Part shown: positions 1-8,664 of the stretch, in pieces | Layout of the letters: each line of letters starts with the position of its first letter | How positions within the stretch are numbered: position 1 is the stretch's first letter | Origin: Hyphomicrobiales bacterium | GTDB lineage: Bacteria; Pseudomonadota; Alphaproteobacteria; Rhizobiales; Rhizobiaceae | Assembly: GCA_900465665.1 (NCBI GenBank) | Contig: UBJO01000069.1 | Coordinates: 30,810 to 94,809 of the forward strand | Length of the DNA: 64,000 nt | Direction: 5' to 3' | The notes under the pieces: model-generated | Told to the model about the DNA's origin: nothing | Databases searched by the model: none | Seen by the model: the letters and a program-made list of their open reading frames with translations, nothing else | Made by a program: the position numbers and the translations under genes

Positions 1-488
1 ACTCCAGCAGAAATCGCAAAGTCCTGCGCGAAGTCCGCATCCCCGGTTTGCATCGCCGACGAGGGGAGACGCACGCCGAGGTGGCCAGCGTAAGCACCGA
101 AGGCGACGGAGCCGATGAGGACGGCGCGCAAGCGGAACAAGCCGGCATCGGCGAGAGCCTTGGTAATGTCGCCGGCGAACGCGTCCGGTCCGGCAAGGCC
201 GGCGCTTCGACGAAGGGTTCCGACCATTCGCCGACGCCCCCGGATATCATCTTTGAGCTCTTTGTGTGCCATTACCCGCGCGGTAATAGCGTCATCGCTG
301 TGCGGGCCAACGTAACGCCTTTTATCGCCATCAGGCGTAGGGAGATCAAAGTACCAGTAGTCCTTCCCTTTGACCGGCACCGTGACAAACCGGCCCTCAA
401 GGGGGAAATCTGCTTGGAATTGTCCATGGAGTGAGCGCTGGGCCAGTTCCGCGAACACTGTTCGATAAATTAAGTCGATTGTTTTCAT
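1..488 (-). CDS. GSU2403-family nucleotidyltransferase fold protein (5' part, runs off window)
   Basis: This is the first ~162 codons of a gene that leaves the window at base 1. It reads from an ATG (MKTIDLIYRT) and contains DFPLEGRFVTVPVKGKDYWY, YVGPHSD and MQTGDADFAQDFAIS. From memory these match the nucleotidyltransferase-fold family typified by GSU2403 (NTP_transf_8), where the GDAD/QD acidic residues would lie near the nucleotidyl-transfer centre. The role of these proteins is poorly known; some relatives act as toxins or RNA-modifying enzymes. The frame is open throughout, so an overlapping 128-codon frame on the other strand (48-434) is judged a shadow. AT-rich inverted repeats lie about 65 bp upstream and may be its operator. 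The C-terminus cannot be assessed. Confidence 0.75.
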   Translation of the reverse strand, partial: MKTIDLIYRTVFAELAQRSLHGQFQADFPLEGRFVTVPVKGKDYWYFDLPTPDGDKRRYVGPHSDDAITARVMAHKELKDDIRGRRRMVGTLRRSAGLAGPDAFAGDITKALADAGLFRLRAVLIGSVAFGAYAGHLGVRLPSSAMQTGDADFAQDFAISAG

Positions 489-551
489 GTGCAGATCGTT
501 CCAAGCGGGTTACGTCACGTTTCCAGGCGGACGTTTTCGAACGATACCGCC

Positions 552-642
552 AACGTTATAATGTCCCCTCCAGAAAATTATAACGTTCGTAAAAGATGTC
601 AATCGTAGCTTTTTATAATGTTTTAGGCAATAGATTATAACG
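552..642. promoter_or_regulatory. Phased AT-rich inverted repeats (candidate operator) in the 489-868 intergenic gap
   Basis: A perfect 11-bp inverted repeat AACGTTATAAT / ATTATAACGTT sits at 552-562 and 577-587. A related pair TTATAAT / ATTATAA lies at 613-619 and 634-640. In both pairs the 7-bp arms start exactly 21 bp apart with a 14-bp spacer, and the pairs are 57 bp apart. Four half-sites spaced by two helical turns look like the binding site of a dimeric repressor. The repeats lie upstream of the leftward nucleotidyltransferase gene; the rightward AraC gene starts 230 bp further on. No gene is recognised elsewhere in 489-868. Confidence 0.5.
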
Positions 643-868
643 GCGTGTCAGCTGGTGCTCGTCCTGAGCGATCGTTTCGGTCATAGGTGCGTCATGGCAG
701 CCGAAGGCCCGCCAGCGGTTGATTATCCAAGAAAACATGATAAATGTCCTCATCTTTGTCGTGGCGGCAATGAACCGCAGCTCAGCTGGCGAGGTCATTT
801 GCCACGAGGTTCTGCACCTGGAATAACGGCGACGAAAGTGGGTCGGACGATTGGATTTCTTGGAAACG

Positions 869-1744
869 ATGATTTGGCGCACCGAAGGCATTCGGCCGAT
901 TGCCCCGGTACGGTGGCGGCAGTTTGATGGTATACTGAGTGCATTCTGGGAGGCAGAGAGCCAATCGGGCGCTCGAGGCCACTATCTGGCGGGCCACCCG
1001 CATATCATGGTCTTCTTCAACGACATGTCGGATCAGTTCCGGATTTCGAACCATGACGGTCAGTTTGACCGGCAGTTCCGGCCAATGCCCCGCGCCATCT
1101 ATGTTCCGCCCGGCGTTCCTGTTTGGACTGGTAGCACCGGCACGCACCGTTTTTCGCATCTGAACCTGCACCTTCATAAAGATCGCCTTTTGCGATTTCT
1201 CTCGCCCTCAATTGGCTCGTCGGCCGCGCTCGCCGCCATTCGTCGGCCGGTCGAGATTTACGACGTAGAGGCCATTCAGGTCCTGGCCGGCCTGATGGTG
1301 AACGAACTTTCTGATTGGTCGAAGCACGCGCTTTATGCCGAAAGCCTCGTAAGCAGCATTGTGGCTAGCTTGCTCGATATTCACCAGGAGAACGAAGGGC
1401 AGGCAGCAGGCCGGCTCACGCAAGCCCAGCTGAACAAGCTCTCGTCGCGCGTCGACGACCTCCGCGACGACAGGCTGACGGTCGCCGAAATGGCGCAGGC
1501 GGTGGGATTGTCGGAGAGCTGGTTCTCGAACGTCTTCAAGCAGACCACGGGAAAAACGCCGCTGCAGTGGCAACTCGCCAAGCGGATCGATCGCGCGAAG
1601 AGCCTGCTTGTCGAGACCGATATGACGATCGCCGCAGTTGCCGCACAGATCGGCTTTTCCGACCAGGCGCATTTTACGCGCGTTTTCAGGCAAATCGCAG
1701 GTAATACGCCGGCCGCCTGGCGCCGGTTTCACGATGCGCTTTAG
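869..1744 (+). CDS. AraC-family transcriptional regulator
   Basis: The protein has an N-terminal sensing half (residues 1-185 roughly) and a C-terminal pair of helix-turn-helix motifs of the AraC type. The DNA-binding part shows LTVAEMAQAVGLSESWFSNV and, 50 residues on, IAAVAAQIGFSDQAHFTRVF followed by the closing TPAAWR signature. The ATG at 869 is chosen; an in-frame TTG at 851 would add six residues. It stands beside, and convergent with, a TonB receptor gene, with the rest of the siderophore operon behind it. In rhizobia such AraC proteins often activate siderophore uptake genes when the ligand is present, so that role is inferred from context. Confidence 0.85.
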   Translation: MIWRTEGIRPIAPVRWRQFDGILSAFWEAESQSGARGHYLAGHPHIMVFFNDMSDQFRISNHDGQFDRQFRPMPRAIYVPPGVPVWTGSTGTHRFSHLNLHLHKDRLLRFLSPSIGSSAALAAIRRPVEIYDVEAIQVLAGLMVNELSDWSKHALYAESLVSSIVASLLDIHQENEGQAAGRLTQAQLNKLSSRVDDLRDDRLTVAEMAQAVGLSESWFSNVFKQTTGKTPLQWQLAKRIDRAKSLLVETDMTIAAVAAQIGFSDQAHFTRVFRQIAGNTPAAWRRFHDAL

Positions 1745-1877
1745 CTTTCCGCCGAGGAACGAGTGCTCCTTACTCTTGGACTGATGGCTGGACGGAACGC
1801 GCTCGGCAAGCTTTCGCGACGTTGTCGCACCGAGAGAAATAAGCCCGCCAACAAAAGCTGCCGGCGGGCCGCAGCTA

Positions 1878-3131
1878 TCACCAGCTCTGACGCAGAGTGG
1901 CCATGACCGTTCGGCCAGGATTGTAGAAGATGCCGCCACTGTCCTGGTGGACACGGTGTTTCTCGTCGAAGAGGTTGCTGGCGTTGAGCTGGAAGGTCGT
2001 GTTCTCCTGGATCTTATAGGTGAAGGAGGCGTCCACCAGCACCGCGCTTTCGGACTTTGCCGACTGGGTATTGGCAAGATCCGTGAAATACGAGCCGACA
2101 TACCGCGCGCCGAGGCCGAACGTCATGTCGCCGCGCGCTCCATTGCCTTCCAGCGTTAAGGTTCCCCAGACCGATGCCATGTTTTTGGGAACGTGCATGA
2201 GACGATTACCGTCATTCGCGCCGCCGGGCTCGTCGATGCGGGAATGGATATAGGTGTAAGCCGCAATTAGATCGATATTGTCGGTCACTTCGGCTTTGGC
2301 CTCCACTTCAAGGCCGCGATGCCTGACCTTGTCGACCGTCTGCGGGATGTAGGTGACGGAATCATAGGTCGTAATGTTGCCCTTGGTCAGGTCGAAGATC
2401 GACGCCGTGAATAGAGCGGGGAAGGCGTCGGGCCGGTATTTGACGCCGACCTCATACTGCTTGCCGGTGGTCGGGTCAGCGCCGATTGCAGGAGGCGCGA
2501 CCGATTCACCGTAGCTCGCGAAGGCCGCGAATTCATCGGTGATCTTGTAGCTCACGCCGATACGCTTGGAAAATTCGCTATGGGTATCGGCTGTTCGTGC
2601 ATCGGTGAACAGGTCGGTTTCACCAAGATCCAGCCAATCGTTGCGCAGGCCAAGGCTGACTGTCAGCCTGTCGAAGAAGGTCAGGTCCTGCTGGAGATAA
2701 AGCCCGGTCGTCTTCTGATCGTTGCTCGTGCCGTAAGTGGGATCGGTCGAGCTGGGGCCACCGGAGTAGACCGGGTCCAGCCAGTTGATTGGTGGCGCAC
2801 CGGGCAGGTAGAGCCCGTAGTTCTTCGACTTGAAATTGTTGTAATCGAGGGCGGGCGCCGTTAGAATGTCGGTCGGCATTTTGCCGACGCCTGTCGTCTC
2901 CGTCGCAACAACCGACTTTGAATCGTTTTCAGTATTCAGAGTACCCTGGGGACCACCGCCACCTTGGAGAACGATCGGCGCTAACGAAGTGTCGGAACCA
3001 GTGCCATTTGCGTCTTGACCTAAGAGCAAGGTCGGCGCCAAAGCGGTGATAGCCGTGCAGCCGAGAAGGATTGCAGTCTGGTAGCGGAGGGAACCTCGGC
3101 TTGCGTGGCGGCCTGCAGTATCGATATCCAT
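1878..3131 (-). CDS. TonB-dependent siderophore receptor with internal in-frame deletion of the plug
   Basis: An outer-membrane receptor of the FhuA/ferrichrome class, but much too short: about 420-450 residues against the usual 700 or more. A hydrophobic export signal and the lead-in to the plug are present (SVVATETTGVGKMPTDILTAPA). The text then jumps straight into barrel sequence (LDYNNFKSKNYGLYLPGAP). The barrel carries on normally (QYEVGVKYRPD, YTYIHSRIDEPGG, HVPKNMASVWGT) to a proper end, LFDEKHRVHQDSGG...RTVMATLRQSW, with terminal aromatic Trp. Most of the plug and the first strands are therefore missing without loss of frame. The start at 3131 is preferred (GGA nine bases upstream); the frame is open to an ATG at 3236. 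Likely non-functional as a gated receptor. Confidence 0.8.
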   Translation of the reverse strand: MDIDTAGRHASRGSLRYQTAILLGCTAITALAPTLLLGQDANGTGSDTSLAPIVLQGGGGPQGTLNTENDSKSVVATETTGVGKMPTDILTAPALDYNNFKSKNYGLYLPGAPPINWLDPVYSGGPSSTDPTYGTSNDQKTTGLYLQQDLTFFDRLTVSLGLRNDWLDLGETDLFTDARTADTHSEFSKRIGVSYKITDEFAAFASYGESVAPPAIGADPTTGKQYEVGVKYRPDAFPALFTASIFDLTKGNITTYDSVTYIPQTVDKVRHRGLEVEAKAEVTDNIDLIAAYTYIHSRIDEPGGANDGNRLMHVPKNMASVWGTLTLEGNGARGDMTFGLGARYVGSYFTDLANTQSAKSESAVLVDASFTYKIQENTTFQLNASNLFDEKHRVHQDSGGIFYNPGRTVMATLRQSW

Positions 3132-3371
3132 GATCATATTTCCAAAGTTGACGTCAAGACAATGGCCCAGCCCCAAGCTTGGCGACATCGCTTGAGCGAG
3201 GTCGCTGGTGGATTGCCTGGCATTGGCTTGGTTCATTGTGTCCGGTAGTGCTCTTAACTTGAGTATGTCTATCCAGTATTGTAGCTTTCCCTTGCATTGT
3301 ACGAACCTACGGAAATATCACTCTTGTGTGGCCACAACGCCGCTCTCCCTGTTGACGGCAGTGACATAACC

Positions 3372-3386
3372 TGAAACTTAAAGTCA
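3372..3386. promoter_or_regulatory. IRO-box-like element (TGA-N9-TCA), candidate RirA site
   Basis: The sequence TGAAACTTAAAGTCA has the TGA-N9-TCA pattern recognised by RirA, the rhizobial iron regulator. It lies 30 bp before the binding-protein start at 3416 in the divergent region between the receptor and transport genes. Position and context fit iron-dependent repression. A match this short could occur by chance. Confidence 0.5.
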
Positions 3387-3415
3387 ACTTATTGACTGTT
3401 CGGGTGAATGCGATA

Positions 3416-4423
3416 ATGCGATTTTTCCTGTTTGCCGTGGCCGCGGCGTTTACTGCCCTATCGAACCTCGTGCCCGCGTTGGCATGGGCGGCGGAGACCA
3501 CGACTTATCCGATCACCATCAGGCATGCGTTCGGCACCACCGTTATCAACGAGAAGCCCGAGCGTATCGCAACGGTGGAATGGGCAAACCACGAAGTTCC
3601 GCTCGCGCTCGGCATCGTTCCCGTCGGCATGGCGCGCGCCAATTTCGGTGACGACGACGAGGATGGCGTTTTGCCCTGGAACACTGCGAGGCTGAAGGAA
3701 TTGCATGCCGAGACGCCCGTCCTGTTCGACGAAGGCGACGGCATCGATTTCGAGGCGGTCGCGGCTACAAAGCCGGATGTTATTCTCGCAGCTTATTCCG
3801 GAATGAGCCAGGCCGACTACGAGACGTTGAGCCAGATCGCACCTGTCGTGGCCTATCCGGAGGCACCGTACTCCACCGATTGGCGGGAAACGATCCGGAT
3901 GGATAGCGCCGGCATGGGTATGGCCGCGGAAGGCGAGGCTTTGATCGCCAAGATCGATAATGAGATCGCGCAGGCAGTGGCCGGCCATCCCGAGCTCGAG
4001 GGAAAATCAGCGATGTTCATCACCCATCTCAACGCAACAGATCTGAGCATCGTCAACTTCTATACGGCCAACGATACGCGGGTGAAGTATTTCGCCGATC
4101 TCGGTCTTACGTCGCCCAAGAGCGTCGTCGAGGCCTCGCAACCCGGCAAGTTCTCCGGCTCAGTCAGTGCCGAACATGTCGACAGTTTTGACGATGTCGA
4201 TATCCTCGTCACCTATGGCGGGCAGAAGCTGCTCGATGCGCTGGATGCCAGTCCGCTCTTGTCCAAGATGCCGGCTGTGGCCAACGGCTCGCTCGTCTTG
4301 CTTGGAAACAATCCTGTTGGAAACGCCGCGAACCCGACGCCGCTTTCGGTATCCTGGGTGCTGAAGGATTATGTCGAACTGCTGTCCGAGGCAGCCAGGA
4401 AGCCGGCCAGCAAGTCGAAATGA
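3416..4423 (+). CDS. Iron-siderophore ABC transporter substrate-binding protein
   Basis: A FecB/FepB-class periplasmic protein of about 335 residues. A signal peptide is clear (MRFFLFAVAAAFTALSNLVP...AWAAE). The mature part begins with IRHAFGTTVINEKPERIATV, the usual first strand of helical-backbone metal-receptor binding proteins, and continues with KPDVILAAYSGMSQADYETL and IAPVVAYP. The ATG at 3416 starts the signal peptide properly; an in-frame TTG at 3392 would add eight residues. Its stop overlaps the next gene by four bases (ATGA), so the transport genes are translationally coupled. It should deliver a ferric siderophore to the permeases that follow. The exact siderophore cannot be read from sequence. 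Confidence 0.92.
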   Translation: MRFFLFAVAAAFTALSNLVPALAWAAETTTYPITIRHAFGTTVINEKPERIATVEWANHEVPLALGIVPVGMARANFGDDDEDGVLPWNTARLKELHAETPVLFDEGDGIDFEAVAATKPDVILAAYSGMSQADYETLSQIAPVVAYPEAPYSTDWRETIRMDSAGMGMAAEGEALIAKIDNEIAQAVAGHPELEGKSAMFITHLNATDLSIVNFYTANDTRVKYFADLGLTSPKSVVEASQPGKFSGSVSAEHVDSFDDVDILVTYGGQKLLDALDASPLLSKMPAVANGSLVLLGNNPVGNAANPTPLSVSWVLKDYVELLSEAARKPASKSK

Positions 4424-5466
4424 GCGTTATAGCCTTCAAGTCAGACCATCGTGGCGCGGGCGTGATCGCGCGTTCGAACGCAGGACGCGGCCTCTGGCTG
4501 CTTTGCCTGGCTTCGCTGCTTGCTGTGCTGTGCTTTTTTTCCGTCACGACAGGAGCGCGCAATGTGGGCTGGCCGGATATCGTCATGGCCCTGCGCGGAG
4601 AAACGCAGACGATCGGTCAATCGGCGGTGGCTCTGCGTATTCCACGGACGCTGCTCGCGGTCCTGGCCGGCGCAGCCCTAGGCCTTTCCGGAGCGATCAT
4701 GCAGGGCGTCACGCGCAATCCGCTCGCCGATCCCGGCATCCTCGGCGTCAATATGGGCGCGTCGCTTGTCGTGGTCATCGGTGTCGCTTGGTTCGGTATG
4801 GATTCAGCCGACGCTTATATATGGACCGCAATTCTGGGCGCGGGCTGTGCAGCTTCCTTTGTCTACACGATCGGGTCGCTCGGGCGAGGCGGGGCAACAC
4901 CTTTGAAGCTCGCGCTCGCCGGCGCTGCGACCTCCGTGGCATTTTCCGCCATGGTGATTGCGGTCGTATTGCCGCGTGGCGACATTGCCGGCGGCATCCG
5001 CTCCTGGCAGATCGGCGGCGTCGGCGGCGCAACCTTCGAACGCGTCCTTCCCGTGCTGCCTTTTCTCGCGGCTGGTTTTGCGATCAGCCTTCTGTCCGCA
5101 CGCAAGCTGAATTCGCTGGCGCTCGGCGATGAGCTGGCCGCCGGGCTTGGAGAAAGGGTTGCCGTGGCGCGAGCAATCGCCTCGCTGGGTGCCATCCTGC
5201 TATGTGGTGGCGTTACTGCGGTCTGTGGCCCTATCGGCTTCCTCGGACTGGTTGTGCCGCATCTGTGCCGGCTGCTGATCGGCACGGATCATCGTTGGCT
5301 TCTACCGTTCTCGGCAGTTGGCGGCGCCTGCCTGCTGACACTCGCCGATATCGCGGGTCGTATCGTCGCGAGGCCGTCCGAAATCGATGTTGGGATCGTC
5401 ACCGCGCTCATCGGGGCGCCGTTCTTCATCTGGATCGTCAGACGACAGCGGGTGCGCGAATTGTGA
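4420..5466 (+). CDS. FecCD-family iron-siderophore ABC permease, subunit 1
   Basis: An inner-membrane protein of 348 residues with the FecCD fold (about ten membrane segments). Family marks are LRIPRTLLAVLAGAALGLSG, GVTRNPLADPGILGVNMGAS, and near the end GPIGFLGLVVPHLCRLLIGTDHR, the cytoplasmic coupling loop. Its start overlaps the binding-protein stop, and its own stop overlaps the second permease start. It forms the transmembrane channel with that subunit. Confidence 0.92.
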   Translation: MSVIAFKSDHRGAGVIARSNAGRGLWLLCLASLLAVLCFFSVTTGARNVGWPDIVMALRGETQTIGQSAVALRIPRTLLAVLAGAALGLSGAIMQGVTRNPLADPGILGVNMGASLVVVIGVAWFGMDSADAYIWTAILGAGCAASFVYTIGSLGRGGATPLKLALAGAATSVAFSAMVIAVVLPRGDIAGGIRSWQIGGVGGATFERVLPVLPFLAAGFAISLLSARKLNSLALGDELAAGLGERVAVARAIASLGAILLCGGVTAVCGPIGFLGLVVPHLCRLLIGTDHRWLLPFSAVGGACLLTLADIAGRIVARPSEIDVGIVTALIGAPFFIWIVRRQRVREL

Positions 5467-6503
5467 CCATCATGCTGCCAACTCTCGATTTGATCGTATC
5501 GGTGCGGCGGCACCGCTCGCGTTGCCGTGCCATTATGGTCATGGCACTTGTTGTGATCATCGTTGCGCTTTTCGTCCTGACATTGGTGCTCGGGCAATCT
5601 TACACGCCGATTTCCGATGTATGCAGGGTCCTGATGGGCGAAAATGTTGCCGGTGCCAGCTTCACGGTGGGTCAGTTGCGGCTGCCGAGAGCGGTAATCG
5701 CTGTATTGGCGGGACTAAGCTTCGGACTCGGCGGTGTCGCCTTCCAGACGATGCTGCGCAATCCGCTCGCGAGCCCCGATATTATCGGCATCACATCAGG
5801 AGCGAGCGCGGCCGCGGTCTTCGCCATCGTCTTGCTGGCGATGAAGGGGCCGGCCGTCTGCGTACTGGCGGTCGCCGCCGGTCTCGGCGTCGCCGTTTTG
5901 GTCTACGCGTTGTCGTTTCGAAACGGCGTCTCTGGAACGCGGCTAATCCTTGTCGGTATCGGCATTTCGGCCATGCTGGAAAGCGTCATCGCCTATATTC
6001 TTTCAGCCGCGCCATCGTGGACGTTGCAGGATGCAATGCGCTGGTTGACCGGCAGTCTGAACGGAGCCCAGTTCGGCCAGGCGTTGCCATTGTTGCTTGC
6101 GCTTGTGGTCTTCGGCGGCATTCTGATGAGCCGGGCGCGTGATCTCGACGCATTGCGGATGGGTGACGATATGGCCGCAGCCCTCGGCGTCAGGATCTCG
6201 ACAACCCGAATGCTTGTTGTCATCGGCGCTGTGGGCATGATCGCATCGGCGACCGCGGTCACCGGCCCAATAGCCTTTGTCGCGTTCCTGTCCGGTCCGA
6301 TTGCAACGCGCATCATCGGTGCCAGTGGGTCGCTGCTAATCCCGTCCGCGCTGGTCGGCGCGATCCTTGTGCTTGGCGGAGACTACGTCGGCCAGTTCCT
6401 GCTACCGGGCCGCTATCCCGTCGGCGTCGTGACCGGCGCTCTCGGCGCCCCCTACCTGATTTATCTGATCATACGCGTCAACCGCAGTGGAGGCTCGCTA
6501 TGA
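5463..6503 (+). CDS. FecCD-family iron-siderophore ABC permease, subunit 2
   Basis: The second transmembrane subunit, about 346 residues. It shows LRLPRAVIAVLAGLSFGLGG, TMLRNPLASPDIIGITSGAS and GPIAFVAFLSGPIATRIIG. The frame is open much further upstream inside the first permease, but that extension is antisense-like and has no homology. A GTG at 5463 overlapping the preceding TGA is preferred; an ATG at 5472 is the alternative. It overlaps the ATPase start by four bases. It pairs with the first FecCD subunit to form the heterodimeric channel. Confidence 0.9.
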   Translation: MTIMLPTLDLIVSVRRHRSRCRAIMVMALVVIIVALFVLTLVLGQSYTPISDVCRVLMGENVAGASFTVGQLRLPRAVIAVLAGLSFGLGGVAFQTMLRNPLASPDIIGITSGASAAAVFAIVLLAMKGPAVCVLAVAAGLGVAVLVYALSFRNGVSGTRLILVGIGISAMLESVIAYILSAAPSWTLQDAMRWLTGSLNGAQFGQALPLLLALVVFGGILMSRARDLDALRMGDDMAAALGVRISTTRMLVVIGAVGMIASATAVTGPIAFVAFLSGPIATRIIGASGSLLIPSALVGAILVLGGDYVGQFLLPGRYPVGVVTGALGAPYLIYLIIRVNRSGGSL

Positions 6504-7324
6504 CTGCCCATACCCTCAATGCCACCGGCATCACAGCCGGTTACGGCGATACCGAAGTTCTTCACGGCCTCGACCTGGCCGTGCCACCGGGACGGATCAC
6601 GGCAATCGTCGGCGCCAATGCCTGCGGAAAGTCGACGTTGCTGCGCGCCATGTCCAGGCTGCTGTTTCCGCGAGAGGGCCATGTACTGCTCGATGGAAAA
6701 TCGATCCATCGGATCGCGCCACGTCAACTTGCGCGCACGCTGGGGCTGTTGCCCCAGCAGCCGATCGCGCCCGAGGGGATCACCGTGTCCGATCTCGTCG
6801 GACGCGGTCGGCATCCGCATCACAGCATGTTCTCGCGCTGGACGAAGAGCGACGACGAAGCCGTGGAAAGCGCGCTTACCTCGACGCGAACTGCTGACCT
6901 CGCGGAGCGGTCGGTAGACGAACTTTCGGGCGGACAGCGTCAACGTGTGTGGATCGCCATGGCGCTTGCTCAGCAAACGGATATCCTGCTTCTGGACGAG
7001 CCGACGACCTTCCTCGACATCAGCCATCAGGTCGAAGTTCTCGACCTTTTGACCGACCTCAATTGGGAACGCGGCACGACTGTCATCATGGTGCTCCATG
7101 ATCTCAATCTCGCCGCGCGCTATGCGGATTACCTGGTCGCCTTGCGCGACGGGCGTGTGGTGGTCACGGGTGCGCCGCAAGAGGTTTTGACGCAGGCGAC
7201 CGTCCGGCACGTTTTCGGGATCGAAAGCGAGATCATCATCGATCCCGTCTCCAACCGACCGATGATGCTACCGATTGGACGGCATCGGCTCGCCGGATGC
7301 AAAAGTCAGGCGCTACGTACCTGA
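6500..7324 (+). CDS. Iron-siderophore ABC transporter ATP-binding protein
   Basis: The FepC/FecE-type ATPase, 274 residues. Walker A is GANACGKS (residues 38-45), the Q-loop is LLPQQP, the signature is LSGGQRQR (from 142), Walker B is DILLLDEP (161-168), and the switch histidine lies in VLHDLN. All motifs needed for ATP hydrolysis are intact. It couples hydrolysis to the two permeases just upstream. The next gene begins inside its last 28 bases. Confidence 0.93.
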   Translation: MTAHTLNATGITAGYGDTEVLHGLDLAVPPGRITAIVGANACGKSTLLRAMSRLLFPREGHVLLDGKSIHRIAPRQLARTLGLLPQQPIAPEGITVSDLVGRGRHPHHSMFSRWTKSDDEAVESALTSTRTADLAERSVDELSGGQRQRVWIAMALAQQTDILLLDEPTTFLDISHQVEVLDLLTDLNWERGTTVIMVLHDLNLAARYADYLVALRDGRVVVTGAPQEVLTQATVRHVFGIESEIIIDPVSNRPMMLPIGRHRLAGCKSQALRT

Positions 7325-8394
7325 GCGCGGTTTACGAATTCCAGCTTTCGGGGATAGCCTATCCGCAGGATCCGGCGAATATGCTCGAGGAGATATGCAA
7401 GCATTTCGTGGAGCATGCCGAGGTGCTAAGAAACGCCAACCATGCCATGTTGAAAAGCTCATTTGGTACGGCCAGCATCCGTCTTCAGGACCGAAAGCTG
7501 CTTATCGACCTGAACTGTCGGTCGGAACACGGCCTGCAGATGTTCCGCACGAGCCTTGCTGAGCACCTGTTTTATTTCGCAGGTGAGACAGACTTTGACC
7601 TCGAATGGTCGCAGCCCGTTTCGGCAGCGTTGCTGCCGAACCTTCATGAGGTCACGGTGACCGGGGTGGAAGATGTCACACCCCATATGCGGCGGGTAAA
7701 GGTCCGCTGTGCTGACGTTGGCCCTTTTATCGGCGGCGACATGCATGTGCGCATCCTCGTGCTGCCAAAAGGACGGCAGCCGGTCTGGCCCCGCTATCGC
7801 GAAAATGGCCGTATTGCGTGGCCCGACGGCGAGGATGAGCTTCTCGTGCGCGCCTACACGATCCGCGCTGTCGACGTCGAACGTGAAGAACTATGGATCG
7901 ACTTCTTTCAGCATCCAATGCCTGGCGTAACGACACCAGGCGCTGACTTCGCGTCCAATTGCCAGATTGGCGATCGGCTTGGCTTGCTTGGTCCGGGCAG
8001 CGGCGGCCTGCCGGTGTCGTCTCGCATACCGCTCGTTGGTGACGAAAGTGCATTGCCAGCGATTGCCCGCATCATTGCCGAAGTTGCGCCTGGGACGCAG
8101 ATCGAGGCGATCATCGAAGTCGAAGATAGCCGCGAGGAACAGTCGCTGTCGACCGAAGGGACACTGAAAGTGCGCTGGTTACATCGGAAGGCTTATGCTC
8201 CGGGTGCACAGCATGTTCTGGCGCAACAGGCCAAGGCCGCAATCATCGCCTCGAGCCCCCATACCTTCGTTTGGGTCGCCTGTGAAAAGGAAGAGGCCCG
8301 GTCAGTGCGTAGCTTGCTTAAGAGCCGCAAGCATGACAAAAAGTCGATGTATGTTGCCTGGTACTGGGAACGGGATGCGGGGCAGTCAGTCTAA
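7297..8394 (+). CDS. Siderophore-interacting protein (FAD-dependent ferric-siderophore reductase) with DUF2218 N-terminus
   Basis: A two-part protein of 365 residues. Residues 10-95 match the small DUF2218 domain (FVEHAEVLRNANHAMLKSSF, MFRTSLAEHLFYFA). Residues 115-360 are a ViuB/SIP-type ferric reductase with the flavin-binding RAYTIR (185-190), GVTTPGADFA, a pyridine-nucleotide loop LVGDESALPA and a C-terminal YVAWYWERD. It would reduce Fe(III) and free it from the imported siderophore in the cytoplasm, completing the pathway begun by the transporter. The start lies within the ATPase gene, as expected for the last gene of a tight operon. The following 270 bases up to 8664 hold no recognised feature. 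Confidence 0.9.
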   Translation: MQKSGATYLSAVYEFQLSGIAYPQDPANMLEEICKHFVEHAEVLRNANHAMLKSSFGTASIRLQDRKLLIDLNCRSEHGLQMFRTSLAEHLFYFAGETDFDLEWSQPVSAALLPNLHEVTVTGVEDVTPHMRRVKVRCADVGPFIGGDMHVRILVLPKGRQPVWPRYRENGRIAWPDGEDELLVRAYTIRAVDVEREELWIDFFQHPMPGVTTPGADFASNCQIGDRLGLLGPGSGGLPVSSRIPLVGDESALPAIARIIAEVAPGTQIEAIIEVEDSREEQSLSTEGTLKVRWLHRKAYAPGAQHVLAQQAKAAIIASSPHTFVWVACEKEEARSVRSLLKSRKHDKKSMYVAWYWERDAGQSV

Positions 8395-8664
8395 CTGGGG
8401 TCGCGGTGCCGTTGTACCATATCGCTGAACTCAATATTCCGCCATTCACCTAAGACTTAGTTTTTGTGACAAGGCCCACACTCTTCTGCGCAGTTGCGCG
8501 CCCCGGCGGCAGGATATCAGGCCAGCGGATTTGCTGGCTCGTAGGTCCAGATCTCATCAAAAACCGCGACTTGATTTCAAACGGGGTAGCAATCGTTGCT
8601 TGCTGCGGTCTGTTCCGAACGACGCTCGCCACGTCCTCGACGAGGCTCAGCGCCGCGCAAAAAT

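Noticed and set aside
48..434. A 128-codon plus-strand frame
   Set aside because: The opposite strand encodes a recognisable nucleotidyltransferase start with a good ATG; this frame has no family resemblance.
613..891. A 92-codon minus-strand frame in the repeat region
   Set aside because: No ribosome site, no family text, and it spans the putative operator and the AraC start.
1208..2101. A 297-codon minus-strand frame
   Set aside because: It overlaps the AraC gene and the receptor gene, both clearly coding in other frames; composition is shadow-like.
5202..5462. N-terminal extension of the second FecCD permease
   Set aside because: The text is Arg/Trp-rich and lies in the alternate frame of permease 1; the family start matches the GTG/ATG at 5463/5472.
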